A stretch of DNA of 64,000 bases, taken from positions 1-64,000 of the forward strand of contig CAWHVV010000004.1 in assembly GCA_963832945.1 (NCBI GenBank), read 5' to 3'. This document shows, piece after piece, positions 55,680 through 64,000 of the stretch. Origin of the DNA: JAFEDN01 sp963832945. Its GTDB lineage: Bacteria > Pseudomonadota > Gammaproteobacteria > Coxiellales > Coxiellaceae. The position numbers were made by a program, and so were the translations under genes. Numbering within the stretch: position 1 is the stretch's first letter; every line of letters starts with the position of its first letter. The notes below the pieces were generated by a model. That model searched no databases, was not told the DNA's origin, and saw nothing but the letters and a program-made list of their open reading frames with translations.

Positions 55680-57925
55680 TTAAGGGGGTTCTTGGTGGAG
55701 AGACTCGGCAGCACTTTCAGGCGGAGTGGTTTGTGAGTTTCTATGACTATTTAAAAATCTATAAGCTGGGGCTATATTCGAGTTTACCGTGCTTGTATTA
55801 GTCGAATCGACCGTTTGCGTTGGTAGCTGTTGTGATTCTTTTTCAGAGAAGCCTTTCGTAGCTTGCGAAGCTTTTTTCTCATCATCATTTGTATTGTTTT
55901 GCTTATTTTGTCTTCGCTCCTTAAATAAGGATGGTTTAGTGAGTTCGAAAGTAATGTCAGCGGTAAGCTCACTCGAACGTAGCAACGGATCCGATGTTAT
56001 ATCATTTTTAGTCTGCTCCGATTCAACTTCATTTTCATTTGAATTGTAGAGGTCGACAGAAAGCTGTATAGCTTTCGCTAAAGTTCCCTCATCAGCATCG
56101 TCCTCATCCTCCTCATCCTCTTCTTCATCGTTTTGCTTATCCGGATTTTGAAATAATTGCAAATTTTCCAAATCTTTGTTTATTTCACTCAACAAATTAG
56201 CTTTGCGTGATGATTCTACAAGTCGCGTTGTAATATTAAGTAATAAATCTAATTTAATTTTATCCTCAGTTAATGAAAGTGATTGCTTATGAAGCCGTGG
56301 TTTCAGCTCATTATGTTTTTTTTCTATTTCTTTAAAAATGTTAATGTGAATACGCTTAAAATTATTAAGAATAGTGTTAATATGAGCCTTTAAAGATTCA
56401 ACTTCCTGGGCTTGGCTTTCTGGAATAAAAGCTTGAATACATGACTTATAAGTTTCACCCACATTCTCAAATATTACTTTTAAAGAGACTGTAGGGGTAG
56501 CGGAAGATTTGAGTTCTTGTAAAAAAATAGAGGCTGTTTTTTGTAAATTTCTTGCAGTATCTAAGCATTTTTTGTATAAAGGTATTACGTCAAACTGTTC
56601 TTCTTCAACTTCTACACTATCATTAGACTCCTCTTTCTCAACTTCGAAACTAGCATTCTCTTGCTCATCTAAGGTGCACTTTAAGAAAAATAAAATATCG
56701 GAAGCAGGAATCGTAGATTCACCAAAAGTAGAACTGCTCGTGCTGGCAGATGGAGAAAAATTAGAAGGAACGTTACGCGGTTTCTCTAATTTTTCCCGTA
56801 AATTTTTTTCATACGCAAGTAAGCCCTCAATTGTAGTGAAATCTTTTAATGCTATATTATTTTTAGTTTCAATTACAACCTTCTCTAAATGGGACAGGGC
56901 ATTTGTTACCTTAATTACAATATCATTGGGTGCGGAGTTAGTAAGCAGATAATTTAAATAGGGTTCAAGGCTTTTTTGTGCATGAATAGCGTTGCCCAGT
57001 ATTTTCTTATGATAACCAGGAGTTAAGCGGTGTGTGAAGTTTAAAATCGAATCAAAATCAAAATCAAATTTATCTATATCTGAATCATCTGAATCTGAAA
57101 AAGGTTTAATTTCAATCTTAACCTTTGGGTTACTGACCTCTGGTTCCTTTGTTTTGATTCTTTGCAGGTGATTGTCATATTGATTTTGCGTTAAACCATA
57201 GACAAAATGATTGCCACTCCCTTTTACTGATTTTTTTTCATTCTGGCCATTGGTTTTTTTCTCGTCTTGTAGAAATTTAAAGAAAAAATTTTTAAAAAAA
57301 TTTGAGACTGATTTGATCCAAAACTAGTTTCATAACCATTTGCCCAAGTTAAGTCGCATCTCACGCCTGCCATTTGACCAAATGCATTTAATTCTATATC
57401 TCCTCCCCACCCTGTGTTTCGCATCTCTAAAAAATAAAGCTCCTCTTTTTTCTCTGGTGGGACAGAGAAACCCTTAATCTCCATATAATCTACTATTCGA
57501 TTTCTAAGCACATCAGTAAAAAGCTGTTTTAAAGGATCCCAGAATGAAAGCTTATCCAGTTCCCCTTCGTTTAGTCTCAACGTCATAAGTGCCTTATGAA
57601 TATAACTACGGCATGCATCGCTCTCTACTGATAGTTTAGGCGATTTTTTTACGGAGATAGAATATCCAGTTTCACCATTATCTACAAAAATTTTGTCATA
57701 TATTCTTTTAAATTCCTTTTCATCATTTACCAATGGGACTAGAACACCTAAACCACAAGACCAGAACAAACAATCACCCTCAGGCGGTACAGGGATTTTA
57801 ATTATATCGGACTTCAGTTGTTTCATCTCGTTAATAATGGGTCTTGATTCAATATATACGCTTAATTTTGTATCTAATACATTGTCCGTTAATATTTCTT
57901 CATGCTTTCTTTTATTTTGGTTCAT
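55680..57925 (-). pseudogene. OTU-like cysteine protease with acidic coiled-coil tail, one frameshift
   Basis: Frame 1 (57925-57224) has the OTU core: PVPPEGDCLFWSCGLG (Cys52), then NTGWGGDIELNAFGQMAGVR. It breaks at A/T runs (57283-57302). The other frame resumes QDEKKTNGQNEKK and KGSGNHFVYGLT, with the expected catalytic His in NHF, and remains open for about 530 more codons to 55680; that part contains no ATG, GTG or TTG codon until 56462, which supports continuation of the upstream gene and not a separate one. The tail has coiled coils, Ser-rich linkers and an acidic run. The corrected protein is about 748 residues, a probable host-targeted deubiquitinase. No T4SS signal can be judged by eye. 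Confidence 0.65.
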
Positions 57926-58621
57926 ATTATTGTTTCCATGAATACGTTTTTACGACATCCCCCTAAATATACCAAATAGAAGCTCTATTTGATCCTGATT
58001 ATGTTAAAACTTTTTACCGCAGAGCGTCAAGCGTTCAGCGAGAGGCGGGCACGGTTAATTCGGATAAGACAATTACCTGCTTGCCACGGAACGCCAGACC
58101 TAAGCTGAAAAGGAATTGACAACAAATTCTGATTTAAAGATCCAGAGCGAAAGCGCCGTAAAAAGTATTTTAATCTGTCTCATTCAGATTATGGTAATGC
58201 CATCTGTTATGCCGAAGATTATCGGCATGAAATTTCTTTATGGATACAGGAATTACTGTCCCCAGTCTCAATAAAAACCGTCGTAGGTTATTTGGGCGAA
58301 AATACTTATTCCCTTCCTTTCCGCGATGACATGGCGTGTTACCAGCCAAAGCCAATATTCTTTCCCAATATTGGTTTGCCATTGGCGCTAGTGCAAATGA
58401 TTTTGGCTTACGTGGAAGGCGAAAGGACCCTGTCAAAAGAAGCTGGGGAGGAAATACAAAAGTTATGGCCTACGGAAGATTCAACCACTGCGCTGAGTGT
58501 CAGCAGCTGTCCGGACGCCACGTTTTCTGCAAGGAAAAATCATGTTGTCCCACAAAATAATACCGTAAGTCCAACACTGGGGCATGGATAAATAGTTTTG
58601 ACTCTGTGAGTGCAATCTAAT
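57926..58621. other. Gap with only an unrecognised short frame
   Basis: About 700 bases between two minus-strand genes. A plus-strand frame at 58292-58591 (99 codons, ALVQMILAYVEGERTLSKEA) is the only one of note; I could not match it to a family or find a ribosome binding site. The first part has in-frame stops in all frames. No repeat or RNA was recognised. Confidence 0.4.
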
Positions 58622-60283
58622 TTACATCCCATATACTTCCTTAAGGCGGGTATGCGCGAAAGCGAGACCTTCGGGCATATCCATTCGCCCACCGATGATT
58701 TCAATGTAAGCGCCCGATTTGCTCTTGCGGGCCTTTTTCATTGCAGCATCAAGCTCGCCGAGTGTTTCAACGCGTGCGGTAAACCAATCAGCACACCCCA
58801 AAGCTTGGGGCAAATCGGCATAGCGCCATTTTGCAAGATTATTGTATGACCAGTCTGGATTGAGTTCCAACGCTCGTTCAACCATATAGCCATCGTTGTT
58901 GAGAACGAAGATAATGGGTTTGGCGCCATAGCGGCCCATATTCCCGATCTCGTTGGCGGTTAGTTGATGGGAGCCTTCGCCAGTGATCAGGATCGTTCTC
59001 CGATTGGGATCAGCGAGCGCAATCCCAAAGGCGGCTCCCGTCGCCCATCCAATCGACCCCCATAACATTTGTATATGCACCTGCACATCATCGGCAAGTG
59101 ACATTGGTGAAATTCCAAAGCTCGAACTCCCACTTTCCAAAACAAGGTTATCGCCGGATTGGATAAATGCTGCGTAACGAGAATAGAGTTTATCCATAGT
59201 AATCTTGTCGGATGACTTTCCCATTACTTTTTGAGGATGTTCTGGCGCCCTCTTGTACGAAGGTGCAGAGGATTTAAGCTTTGCTAGTGCCGAGAGCACG
59301 TCGGCAAGGCGAACATTCACGAACACTTGTTCTCCGATACGGACATCATTCAGCCCAATCGAGATGAATCGTGCAGGGTCAAGTCGCACAGAATAGGCCA
59401 TGGTGTTTTCGTCGTTGAGACTGACCCCACCGAGATCAAGTACCAATTCGGCATCTTCAACAATTTGCCGCGTTTTTTCCTCAGATAGCGCCCCTGAGTA
59501 CATCCCTACAAATTGGGGATGACTTTTATCGATGATGCATTTTTCCATTGTGGTGGTCGCGAACGGACAGCGCAGCGCCTCTATTGCCTGTTGGGCTTCC
59601 TTTTGTAAGCGCAAACGCGACAGTGTGAAGGCGGGCAAAGCTACGACAGATTTTGCACTCCTTAAGCGATCAGCTATGGCGGCGACGGCTTTTTTGAGAG
59701 ATGCTTCGTTCGATTTGAGTATCATAGGTCGCACCTCGGTCCAATTGACGGGTGCTAGAGCATAATCTGCAGGAACCACAATATAAGCCGGCTGATTATT
59801 GCGCCGCGCTTCCGCGATGATACGTTCCATTTCAATAACGCAGTTATCGGGGTTCATTACGGCGTGACAACAGGCAGCTTGAGCAGAAATATCGATGAAG
59901 TTCCCAAAAATTCCGTCACCAAAAGTGTGATGCATAATTTTATGCAAGTGCTGGTTTTGATAAGAGGGCATACCAACGATATGGTAGACAAGAGAACGCT
60001 CAGCTTTCGCACCCATCACTCCGTTGATTGCAGACAACTCGCCTACTGCGTAGGTTGTCGCCAGCATGGCCGCGCCGCGAACACGCGCATAACCATCGGC
60101 AGCATAAGAGGCGTTTAATTCATTTGAGCAGCCCACCCATCTGATTTTTGCGTTGCGTTCGACGGCGTCACAAACAGGGAATGCATAATCACCCGGTACC
60201 CCAAAACAATCAGTAATGCCTTCATTGGCTAGTCGCTGGATGATGTAGTCGGCTACTGTAACCGTTTTCTTTATTTTTCTCAT
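58622..60283 (-). CDS. Thiamine-diphosphate-dependent 2-oxo acid decarboxylase
   Basis: A 553-residue enzyme of the pyruvate/indolepyruvate decarboxylase family. E55 (SNELNASYAADGYAR) activates the cofactor, the His pair H118/H119 (IMHHTFGDG) is typical of pyruvate decarboxylases, and the thiamine-diphosphate motif is GEGSHQLTANEIGNM then VLNNDGY. It decarboxylates pyruvate or a larger 2-oxo acid to the aldehyde; substrate specificity cannot be read by eye. Strong ribosome binding site (GGAAGGAG). Base composition is higher in G+C than the flanking genes, hinting at transfer. It is downstream of, but separated by a dispersed repeat from, the dehalogenase-type gene. Confidence 0.88.
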   Translation of the reverse strand: MRKIKKTVTVADYIIQRLANEGITDCFGVPGDYAFPVCDAVERNAKIRWVGCSNELNASYAADGYARVRGAAMLATTYAVGELSAINGVMGAKAERSLVYHIVGMPSYQNQHLHKIMHHTFGDGIFGNFIDISAQAACCHAVMNPDNCVIEMERIIAEARRNNQPAYIVVPADYALAPVNWTEVRPMILKSNEASLKKAVAAIADRLRSAKSVVALPAFTLSRLRLQKEAQQAIEALRCPFATTTMEKCIIDKSHPQFVGMYSGALSEEKTRQIVEDAELVLDLGGVSLNDENTMAYSVRLDPARFISIGLNDVRIGEQVFVNVRLADVLSALAKLKSSAPSYKRAPEHPQKVMGKSSDKITMDKLYSRYAAFIQSGDNLVLESGSSSFGISPMSLADDVQVHIQMLWGSIGWATGAAFGIALADPNRRTILITGEGSHQLTANEIGNMGRYGAKPIIFVLNNDGYMVERALELNPDWSYNNLAKWRYADLPQALGCADWFTARVETLGELDAAMKKARKSKSGAYIEIIGGRMDMPEGLAFAHTRLKEVYGM

Positions 60284-60382
60284 TGGATAACTCCTTCCTT
60301 GAATACGTTGAGAAATGGCTGGTTGTCAGTGATGCTGGCAATCATCTTGATTATAAAAGGATTTTAATAAAACTGGTAGTAC

Positions 60383-60505
60383 GGCTCCCGCTGAGTCGGT
60401 AGCCGCTTCCTGTTTTGATCCTGGGCGAGGCAAAGCCTCTGCTCGGAATGAGGGGGAGGAGCGCTGCGCAACTCCCCCTTGCGATCCCCCATGGCGCGGG
60501 GTAAC
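60383..60505 (+). repeat. Hairpin-array dispersed repeat, copy C
   Basis: Diverged copy. Hairpin two has stem gaggc/gcctc where copies A, B and D have tcggc/gccga; both pair, a compensatory difference. Hairpin three keeps ggggga...tccccc stem with another loop. It fills the gap between the decarboxylase and dehalogenase genes. Confidence 0.75.
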
Positions 60506-60515
60506 CATGCCAAAA

Positions 60516-61403
60516 TTAATTACGAAGATTTCGTAGCCATGCAGCGATCGCTTCTCCTGTTTCATCTGGAGAGTCTTCTTGCACAAAGTGACCCCCTCTA
60601 ATTTTTACGTGTGTTTGGTTTGGCCAGGTTCTGGCAAATTCTCGATGCGACTGAAACATTGCGCCAGGAATAGCTTCAATGAACAACTTCGGAATATCTG
60701 AAGAAGCAAGCCATTTACCGTAAGTTTGAATGATATTGTGGACGTCATGTGGTTCGCCTGCTATGGGAATCTCGCGCGGCATTGTCAAAGTCGGACGTCG
60801 CGATTCACCCGGATTTTTGTATGGACGACGATAGACAGCCATTTCAGCTTCCGAAAATTTTCGCAACACGAGTGCCGGCAAAATATTCTCTATAAAAAAA
60901 TTCTTCTCGAGTACTAATTCCTCACCTGCATCGGAGCGTATTTTCTGAAATAATGCAATGGTTTGCTCGTCAGGCCACTCACTCCATGAGTTAATCGGCA
61001 TGACAAATGCTTCCATGTAGGCAATTGCACGAATTGCATGGGGATGACGATATGCCCAATCGAAGCCAAGGACTGAACCCCAATCATGAATCACCAAAGT
61101 GACACGATCTCGCACGTTTAGTGCTTTAAGAAACGCGTCAAGATATTTACGATGCTCAATCAAACGATAGGATGATGGGCCGCTATCAGGCAGCTTATCC
61201 GAGTCACCCATTCCGATAAGATCCGGAGCAATGCAACGACCCATGGTGATAAGATGCGGGATTACATTACGCCACTCATAAGATGATGAGGGATTACCAT
61301 GAAGGAAGATGATTGGATCACCTACACCTTCATCGATATATGCCATTTGGAGTCCATGAACTGTAACTTTGTGTTTAGAATATCTTTCTTTTGCTGAAAT
61401 CAT
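60516..61403 (-). CDS. Haloalkane dehalogenase-type alpha/beta hydrolase
   Basis: A 295-residue alpha/beta hydrolase. HGNPSSSYEWRNVIPHL (oxyanion Asn37) and the nucleophile D107 with halide-binding W108 in VIHDWGSVLGFDWA define haloalkane dehalogenases of the DhaA/LinB subgroup; the catalytic acid is in YMEAF and the His in IRGGHFVQEDSP. Family members split carbon-halogen bonds to alcohols. ATG at 61403 is chosen because GGAG lies nine bases upstream; the longer TTG start includes that site. It follows the 143-residue unknown gene in the same direction and may be controlled by the divergent LysR protein. Confidence 0.85.
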   Translation of the reverse strand: MISAKERYSKHKVTVHGLQMAYIDEGVGDPIIFLHGNPSSSYEWRNVIPHLITMGRCIAPDLIGMGDSDKLPDSGPSSYRLIEHRKYLDAFLKALNVRDRVTLVIHDWGSVLGFDWAYRHPHAIRAIAYMEAFVMPINSWSEWPDEQTIALFQKIRSDAGEELVLEKNFFIENILPALVLRKFSEAEMAVYRRPYKNPGESRRPTLTMPREIPIAGEPHDVHNIIQTYGKWLASSDIPKLFIEAIPGAMFQSHREFARTWPNQTHVKIRGGHFVQEDSPDETGEAIAAWLRNLRN

Positions 61404-61426
61404 ATAATTTTTCTCCAATAGTTTAA

Positions 61427-61858
61427 TTAAAATAATACTGTTCCAGGCACTGAGGCTCCGTGTGGTATTTTCCTTAAATGAGTATGGACATCATTGCTCT
61501 CCTTATAGCAGTTTAATGTTATTGTGGAATGAGGTATATCCAAAGTTAAAATAGCATGCTCTTCTGAATTAACCCAGATGCTGGCATCTTTTTCATGATG
61601 ATATAACTCCCATTCTAAAGTCGATGATAATTGGGATGTAAAATATTCTGTATCTACAAAATTCATTTCCCAGGCTTCTTCTATTCCTCCCAGTTCATAG
61701 GGGTATTCGTCATATGAGTTACATAAGTCTGGGTACTGAATTTCCAATTCACTAATTAATTGATAAACATATACTTGAGCAGAATTAAGTCCACGCGGTT
61801 CTCCATTTACCGTTACTCTTTGGTAGCAAGATTGCGTATCGTAATTGATTTTTGCCAT
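61427..61858 (-). CDS. Hypothetical protein upstream of the dehalogenase gene
   Basis: A 143-residue soluble, acidic protein with many Tyr and Glu residues (YELGGIEEAWEMNFVDTEYF). GAGG precedes the start. The gene is first in the minus-strand unit that reads into the dehalogenase gene and is divergent from lysR. I do not recognise a family. Confidence 0.55.
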   Translation of the reverse strand: MAKINYDTQSCYQRVTVNGEPRGLNSAQVYVYQLISELEIQYPDLCNSYDEYPYELGGIEEAWEMNFVDTEYFTSQLSSTLEWELYHHEKDASIWVNSEEHAILTLDIPHSTITLNCYKESNDVHTHLRKIPHGASVPGTVLF

Positions 61859-61899
61859 AAATTACCTCGTTGTTATAGGTCAGAAGATAATATACTATA

Positions 61900-61959
61900 T
61901 GAACTATATTTCCACAATTGAAAATAATTTGACATATTGTTAACTAATAGTTCATAATA
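61900..61959 (+). promoter_or_regulatory. lysR promoter with inverted half-sites
   Basis: TTGACA (61930) and CATAAT (61954) are spaced by 18 bases and point to the lysR gene. ATGAACTAT (61900-61908) and its reverse complement ATAGTTCAT (61948-61956) flank the -35 region, and the latter overlaps the -10. This fits an autorepressing LysR operator that also faces the divergent unit. Confidence 0.5.
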
Positions 61960-61977
61960 GAGGGAGTTATATGAGGT

Positions 61978-62874
61978 ATGGATAGGTCAATCTCGATGCA
62001 AAATCTAAGTCAACTTAACTGCTTTATTAAAGTCGCTGAATTTAAAAATTTCACAGTGGCCGCTAAAATGCTCCATCTCAGTACTACTGCTGTGAGTAAA
62101 CAAATAAAAAATTTAGAACATTTAATTGGAGAACAGGTTTTAATCCGCAATACCCGAAGCGTGCAACTCACAGAATTTGGAGAATTATTCTATCAACGAT
62201 GTAAAGCCATTGATAATGAGCTGAGAATGCTTGAACAATTTATTGAATCAAAGAAGGATGAGCCTCAAGGAAATTTAAAAATCTTAGCGAATGCTATTTT
62301 ATCAAAAAAATTTATTATGGATCATTTACAAAAATATATGAAAAATTACCCCAAAGTGACTTTAGAGATTGTTTTCTCACAGTTTTATACTGATCTGTCA
62401 CGTCAAGATTTTGATATCATGGTCGGATTTCCAACCTATACGCCGTTCACAGAACCATTAAAATTTAGAAAAATGTATGAGGTAAATAATATTGTCTGTG
62501 CATCACCTAAGTTTATCAAAAAATATGGGTTGCCGAAAACCGGTACCGATTTATTGAAATTTAAGATCATTGGTCACGGAGAGTATAAGCCCAATTACTC
62601 ATTTCCACTCGCTGATGGTAATTTTCTGACGACAGCTACTCCTATTCTATATTTGTCAGATTTTGATGCCGTTACTCAAGCAGGTCTTGGCGGGATCGGG
62701 CTATTTTTGACGGGTGATCTTTTAGCTCAGGCATGGCTTGATTCTGGTGATTTGATTCAAATATTGCCTCAATATAAATTTAAACGGCATGAAATTTTTA
62801 TGTTCTACCGTTCCTATAATTTCGAATTACCTAAGATAAGATCTTTTATCGATTTTTATGCTAAAAATATTTAA
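61978..62874 (+). CDS. LysR-family transcriptional regulator
   Basis: A 298-residue regulator: N-terminal winged helix (LSQLNCFIKVAEFKNFTVAA, KMLHLSTTAVSKQIKNLEHL, about residues 8-65) and a periplasmic-binding-type effector domain (about 95-295). In this family the regulator usually controls the divergent neighbour, here the hypothetical/dehalogenase unit. GAGGT stands just upstream of the start; an internal ATG at 61996 is an alternative. Confidence 0.92.
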   Translation: MDRSISMQNLSQLNCFIKVAEFKNFTVAAKMLHLSTTAVSKQIKNLEHLIGEQVLIRNTRSVQLTEFGELFYQRCKAIDNELRMLEQFIESKKDEPQGNLKILANAILSKKFIMDHLQKYMKNYPKVTLEIVFSQFYTDLSRQDFDIMVGFPTYTPFTEPLKFRKMYEVNNIVCASPKFIKKYGLPKTGTDLLKFKIIGHGEYKPNYSFPLADGNFLTTATPILYLSDFDAVTQAGLGGIGLFLTGDLLAQAWLDSGDLIQILPQYKFKRHEIFMFYRSYNFELPKIRSFIDFYAKNI

Positions 62875-62928
62875 TTTTTTATTTTAGCAATTCTGAGTTG
62901 ATAGTTCCATGGCGAACAAATTCTAACC

Positions 62929-63090
62929 AGCAATTCCCGCTGAGTACAGCGAAAATTGCTTCCTGTTTTTATCCTGCGCTCGGCGGAGCCGATGCTCGGA
63001 ATGAAGGGGGAGAATCGCGATTCTCCCCCTTGCGATCCCCCATCGCGGGGATAATTTTCTACGAAAATTATTTTTTTATAAGGGTGATTT
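62929..63090 (+). repeat. Hairpin-array dispersed repeat, copy D
   Basis: Same 162-base unit as copy A (22597-22758), with essentially one base difference near the end (aaggg for aaagg). It lies downstream of lysR and upstream of the last gene. Confidence 0.85.
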
Positions 63091-63194
63091 AACGATAATC
63101 ATGTTTGTCTGCATACTCAATTTTTTTGACTCTTGTATTTTTATCATGTATCATAAAAACAAAATTAATAAAAGATTAAAAAGAGGAGATACAA

Positions 63195-64000
63195 ATGCAA
63201 GAAGATAATAAAATTTCTGGTGATACTACTGTTAGTGATCCGGTGCGTGTCGCCGCTGCAAAGCTTTTAAACAAGCATTCTGTTCAGCTACTTCACCTGG
63301 AAGATATGGTTGATGGTGGCGAACTCCGTGAATCTGTTTTGCAGAGAGCGGTGAATATGTTCGCTAAAAATATTTGGGCAGCTTTATTAGCTATTGTAAA
63401 AGGACATGAACTCTTTGAACCCTTCGTCATAAAGTCTGGTCTGGGGGGGATGGGGAGAGTCCTGGAGGGAGTTCATCCTACCCCCATGACAGTATTAGAA
63501 ACCCTGGTCATTAAAAATGGAAGTGATTTCAAAATATTGGTAAATGAAGCCAATGAAAGATCTATATTCAGGGGATTAATGAGTATCACGTCTCTCTTAA
63601 ATTTAATAAAGGAAGTACCTGCATTAATAGAAAAAAAGTATGAACCTCTTAAATTGACTAGTGAAGCTAAAATTAACGCCGATAATGATATTCCTTCATG
63701 TTGTGGGTTCCAGTATATTTATAAGAAAGTATATAGTATTGGTCTAGACAAAAATTTCAGCACAATCGAGCAAATCGTAAAACACGCTGGGGAAAAAGAA
63801 AATAGCAAGATAAAAATAATCTTAGAAACGTTAGGGCTAACCTATCAAATTAAGATGGACCTTGCTGTACTTAGTAATTATTTGTTACCTGGGCTTATTG
63901 ATATCATCGACTCTTATCTTCCCAAGGATTGTATTAAAATTTATCAAGATGACTCGAAACGAGAATATTTAGTAAACAGTGAAATTGACAGCCTTTTTCC
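63195..64000 (+). CDS. Hypothetical protein, cut by the window end
   Basis: The frame opens with ATG at 63195 after AGAGGAGA and is uninterrupted to the window end (268 codons seen). The product begins MQEDNKISGDTTVSDPVRVA and is mainly helical, with a Cys-Cys pair (PSCCGFQYIYKK) at about residue 170. No signal peptide, membrane segment or known motif was found. An isolated orphan protein of an intracellular lifestyle is possible; the rest of the gene would be needed. Confidence 0.6.
   Translation, partial: MQEDNKISGDTTVSDPVRVAAAKLLNKHSVQLLHLEDMVDGGELRESVLQRAVNMFAKNIWAALLAIVKGHELFEPFVIKSGLGGMGRVLEGVHPTPMTVLETLVIKNGSDFKILVNEANERSIFRGLMSITSLLNLIKEVPALIEKKYEPLKLTSEAKINADNDIPSCCGFQYIYKKVYSIGLDKNFSTIEQIVKHAGEKENSKIKIILETLGLTYQIKMDLAVLSNYLLPGLIDIIDSYLPKDCIKIYQDDSKREYLVNSEIDSLF

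Noticed and set aside
55595..55801. 68-codon plus-strand frame downstream of the F-box gene
   Set aside because: It lies within the dispersed repeat and antisense to the OTU gene end; it has no ribosome binding site.
56509..56952. 147-codon plus-strand frame opposite the OTU gene tail
   Set aside because: It is antisense to the minus-strand frame that stays open for more than 500 codons and carries the OTU His motif.
58292..58591. 99-codon plus-strand frame before the decarboxylase
   Set aside because: No family similarity or start signal; kept only as a note in the gap entry.

Overview
The window reads as the accessory-rich genome (or large plasmid) of an intracellular gammaproteobacterium of the Legionellales type. 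The reasons are moderate G+C, many insertion-sequence remnants and broken genes, and several genes with eukaryote-directed architecture: an F-box protein with a C-terminal CaaX box, OTU-like cysteine proteases, an ankyrin-type protein and a Sel1 fragment. A KfrA-like protein and a ParA-like ATPase domain hint at plasmid ancestry for part of it. The taxonomic placement is inference from gene content only.

Layout. 1-1.7 kb: an IS21 element, cut by the window edge and abutting a group II intron remnant. 1.8-5.6 kb: three candidate effector-like or coiled-coil genes (one decayed) and a KfrA-like regulator with a perfect palindromic operator. 5.8-7.7 kb: an overlapping DUF4743/NUDIX and FkbM methyltransferase pair. 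7.9-8.5 kb: broken umuDC. 8.6-18.2 kb, all on the minus strand: a complete-looking RiPP operon. It runs YcaO cyclodehydratase, nitrile-hydratase-like (NHLP) precursor with a seven-residue core, RRE/E1-like leader-binding protein, SagB-type dehydrogenase in two overlapping pieces, HlyD-like adaptor, C39-peptidase ABC exporter and a second ABC half-transporter with degenerate ATPase motifs. The predicted logic is: the precursor is bound by the RRE protein, Cys/Ser/Thr in the core are cyclised by YcaO, oxidised by SagB, and the leader is removed during export. The island sits between two copies of an fkbM 3' tail. 18.3-23.4 kb: IS66, LuxR and histidine-kinase remnants around a second IS21 copy.

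23.5-39.6 kb is calmer: mutM, an M20 peptidase, an SDR/DoxX-like protein, arginine deiminase, an outer-membrane protein, a MFS exporter behind a Fur box, ku-ligD, a DipZ-like redox protein and a response regulator. 39.9-48.1 kb is a graveyard of mobile elements (two IS4-type, a large serine recombinase, group II intron, IS1634-like) with one intact ATPase. 48.2-58 kb holds a decayed TumE-type toxin with its antitoxin and three large effector-like loci, each split by one frameshift: ParA-like plus tandem OTU-like domains, F-box plus repeats plus CaaX, and OTU plus a long acidic coiled-coil tail. 58.6-62.9 kb carries a thiamine-diphosphate decarboxylase, a haloalkane-dehalogenase-type hydrolase, a small unknown protein and a divergent LysR regulator. 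The window ends inside an unrecognised gene.

A dispersed repeat of about 160 bases made of consecutive hairpins occurs at least five times between 22.6 and 63.1 kb. Copies differ by changes that preserve base pairing. No tRNA, rRNA or CRISPR array was seen.
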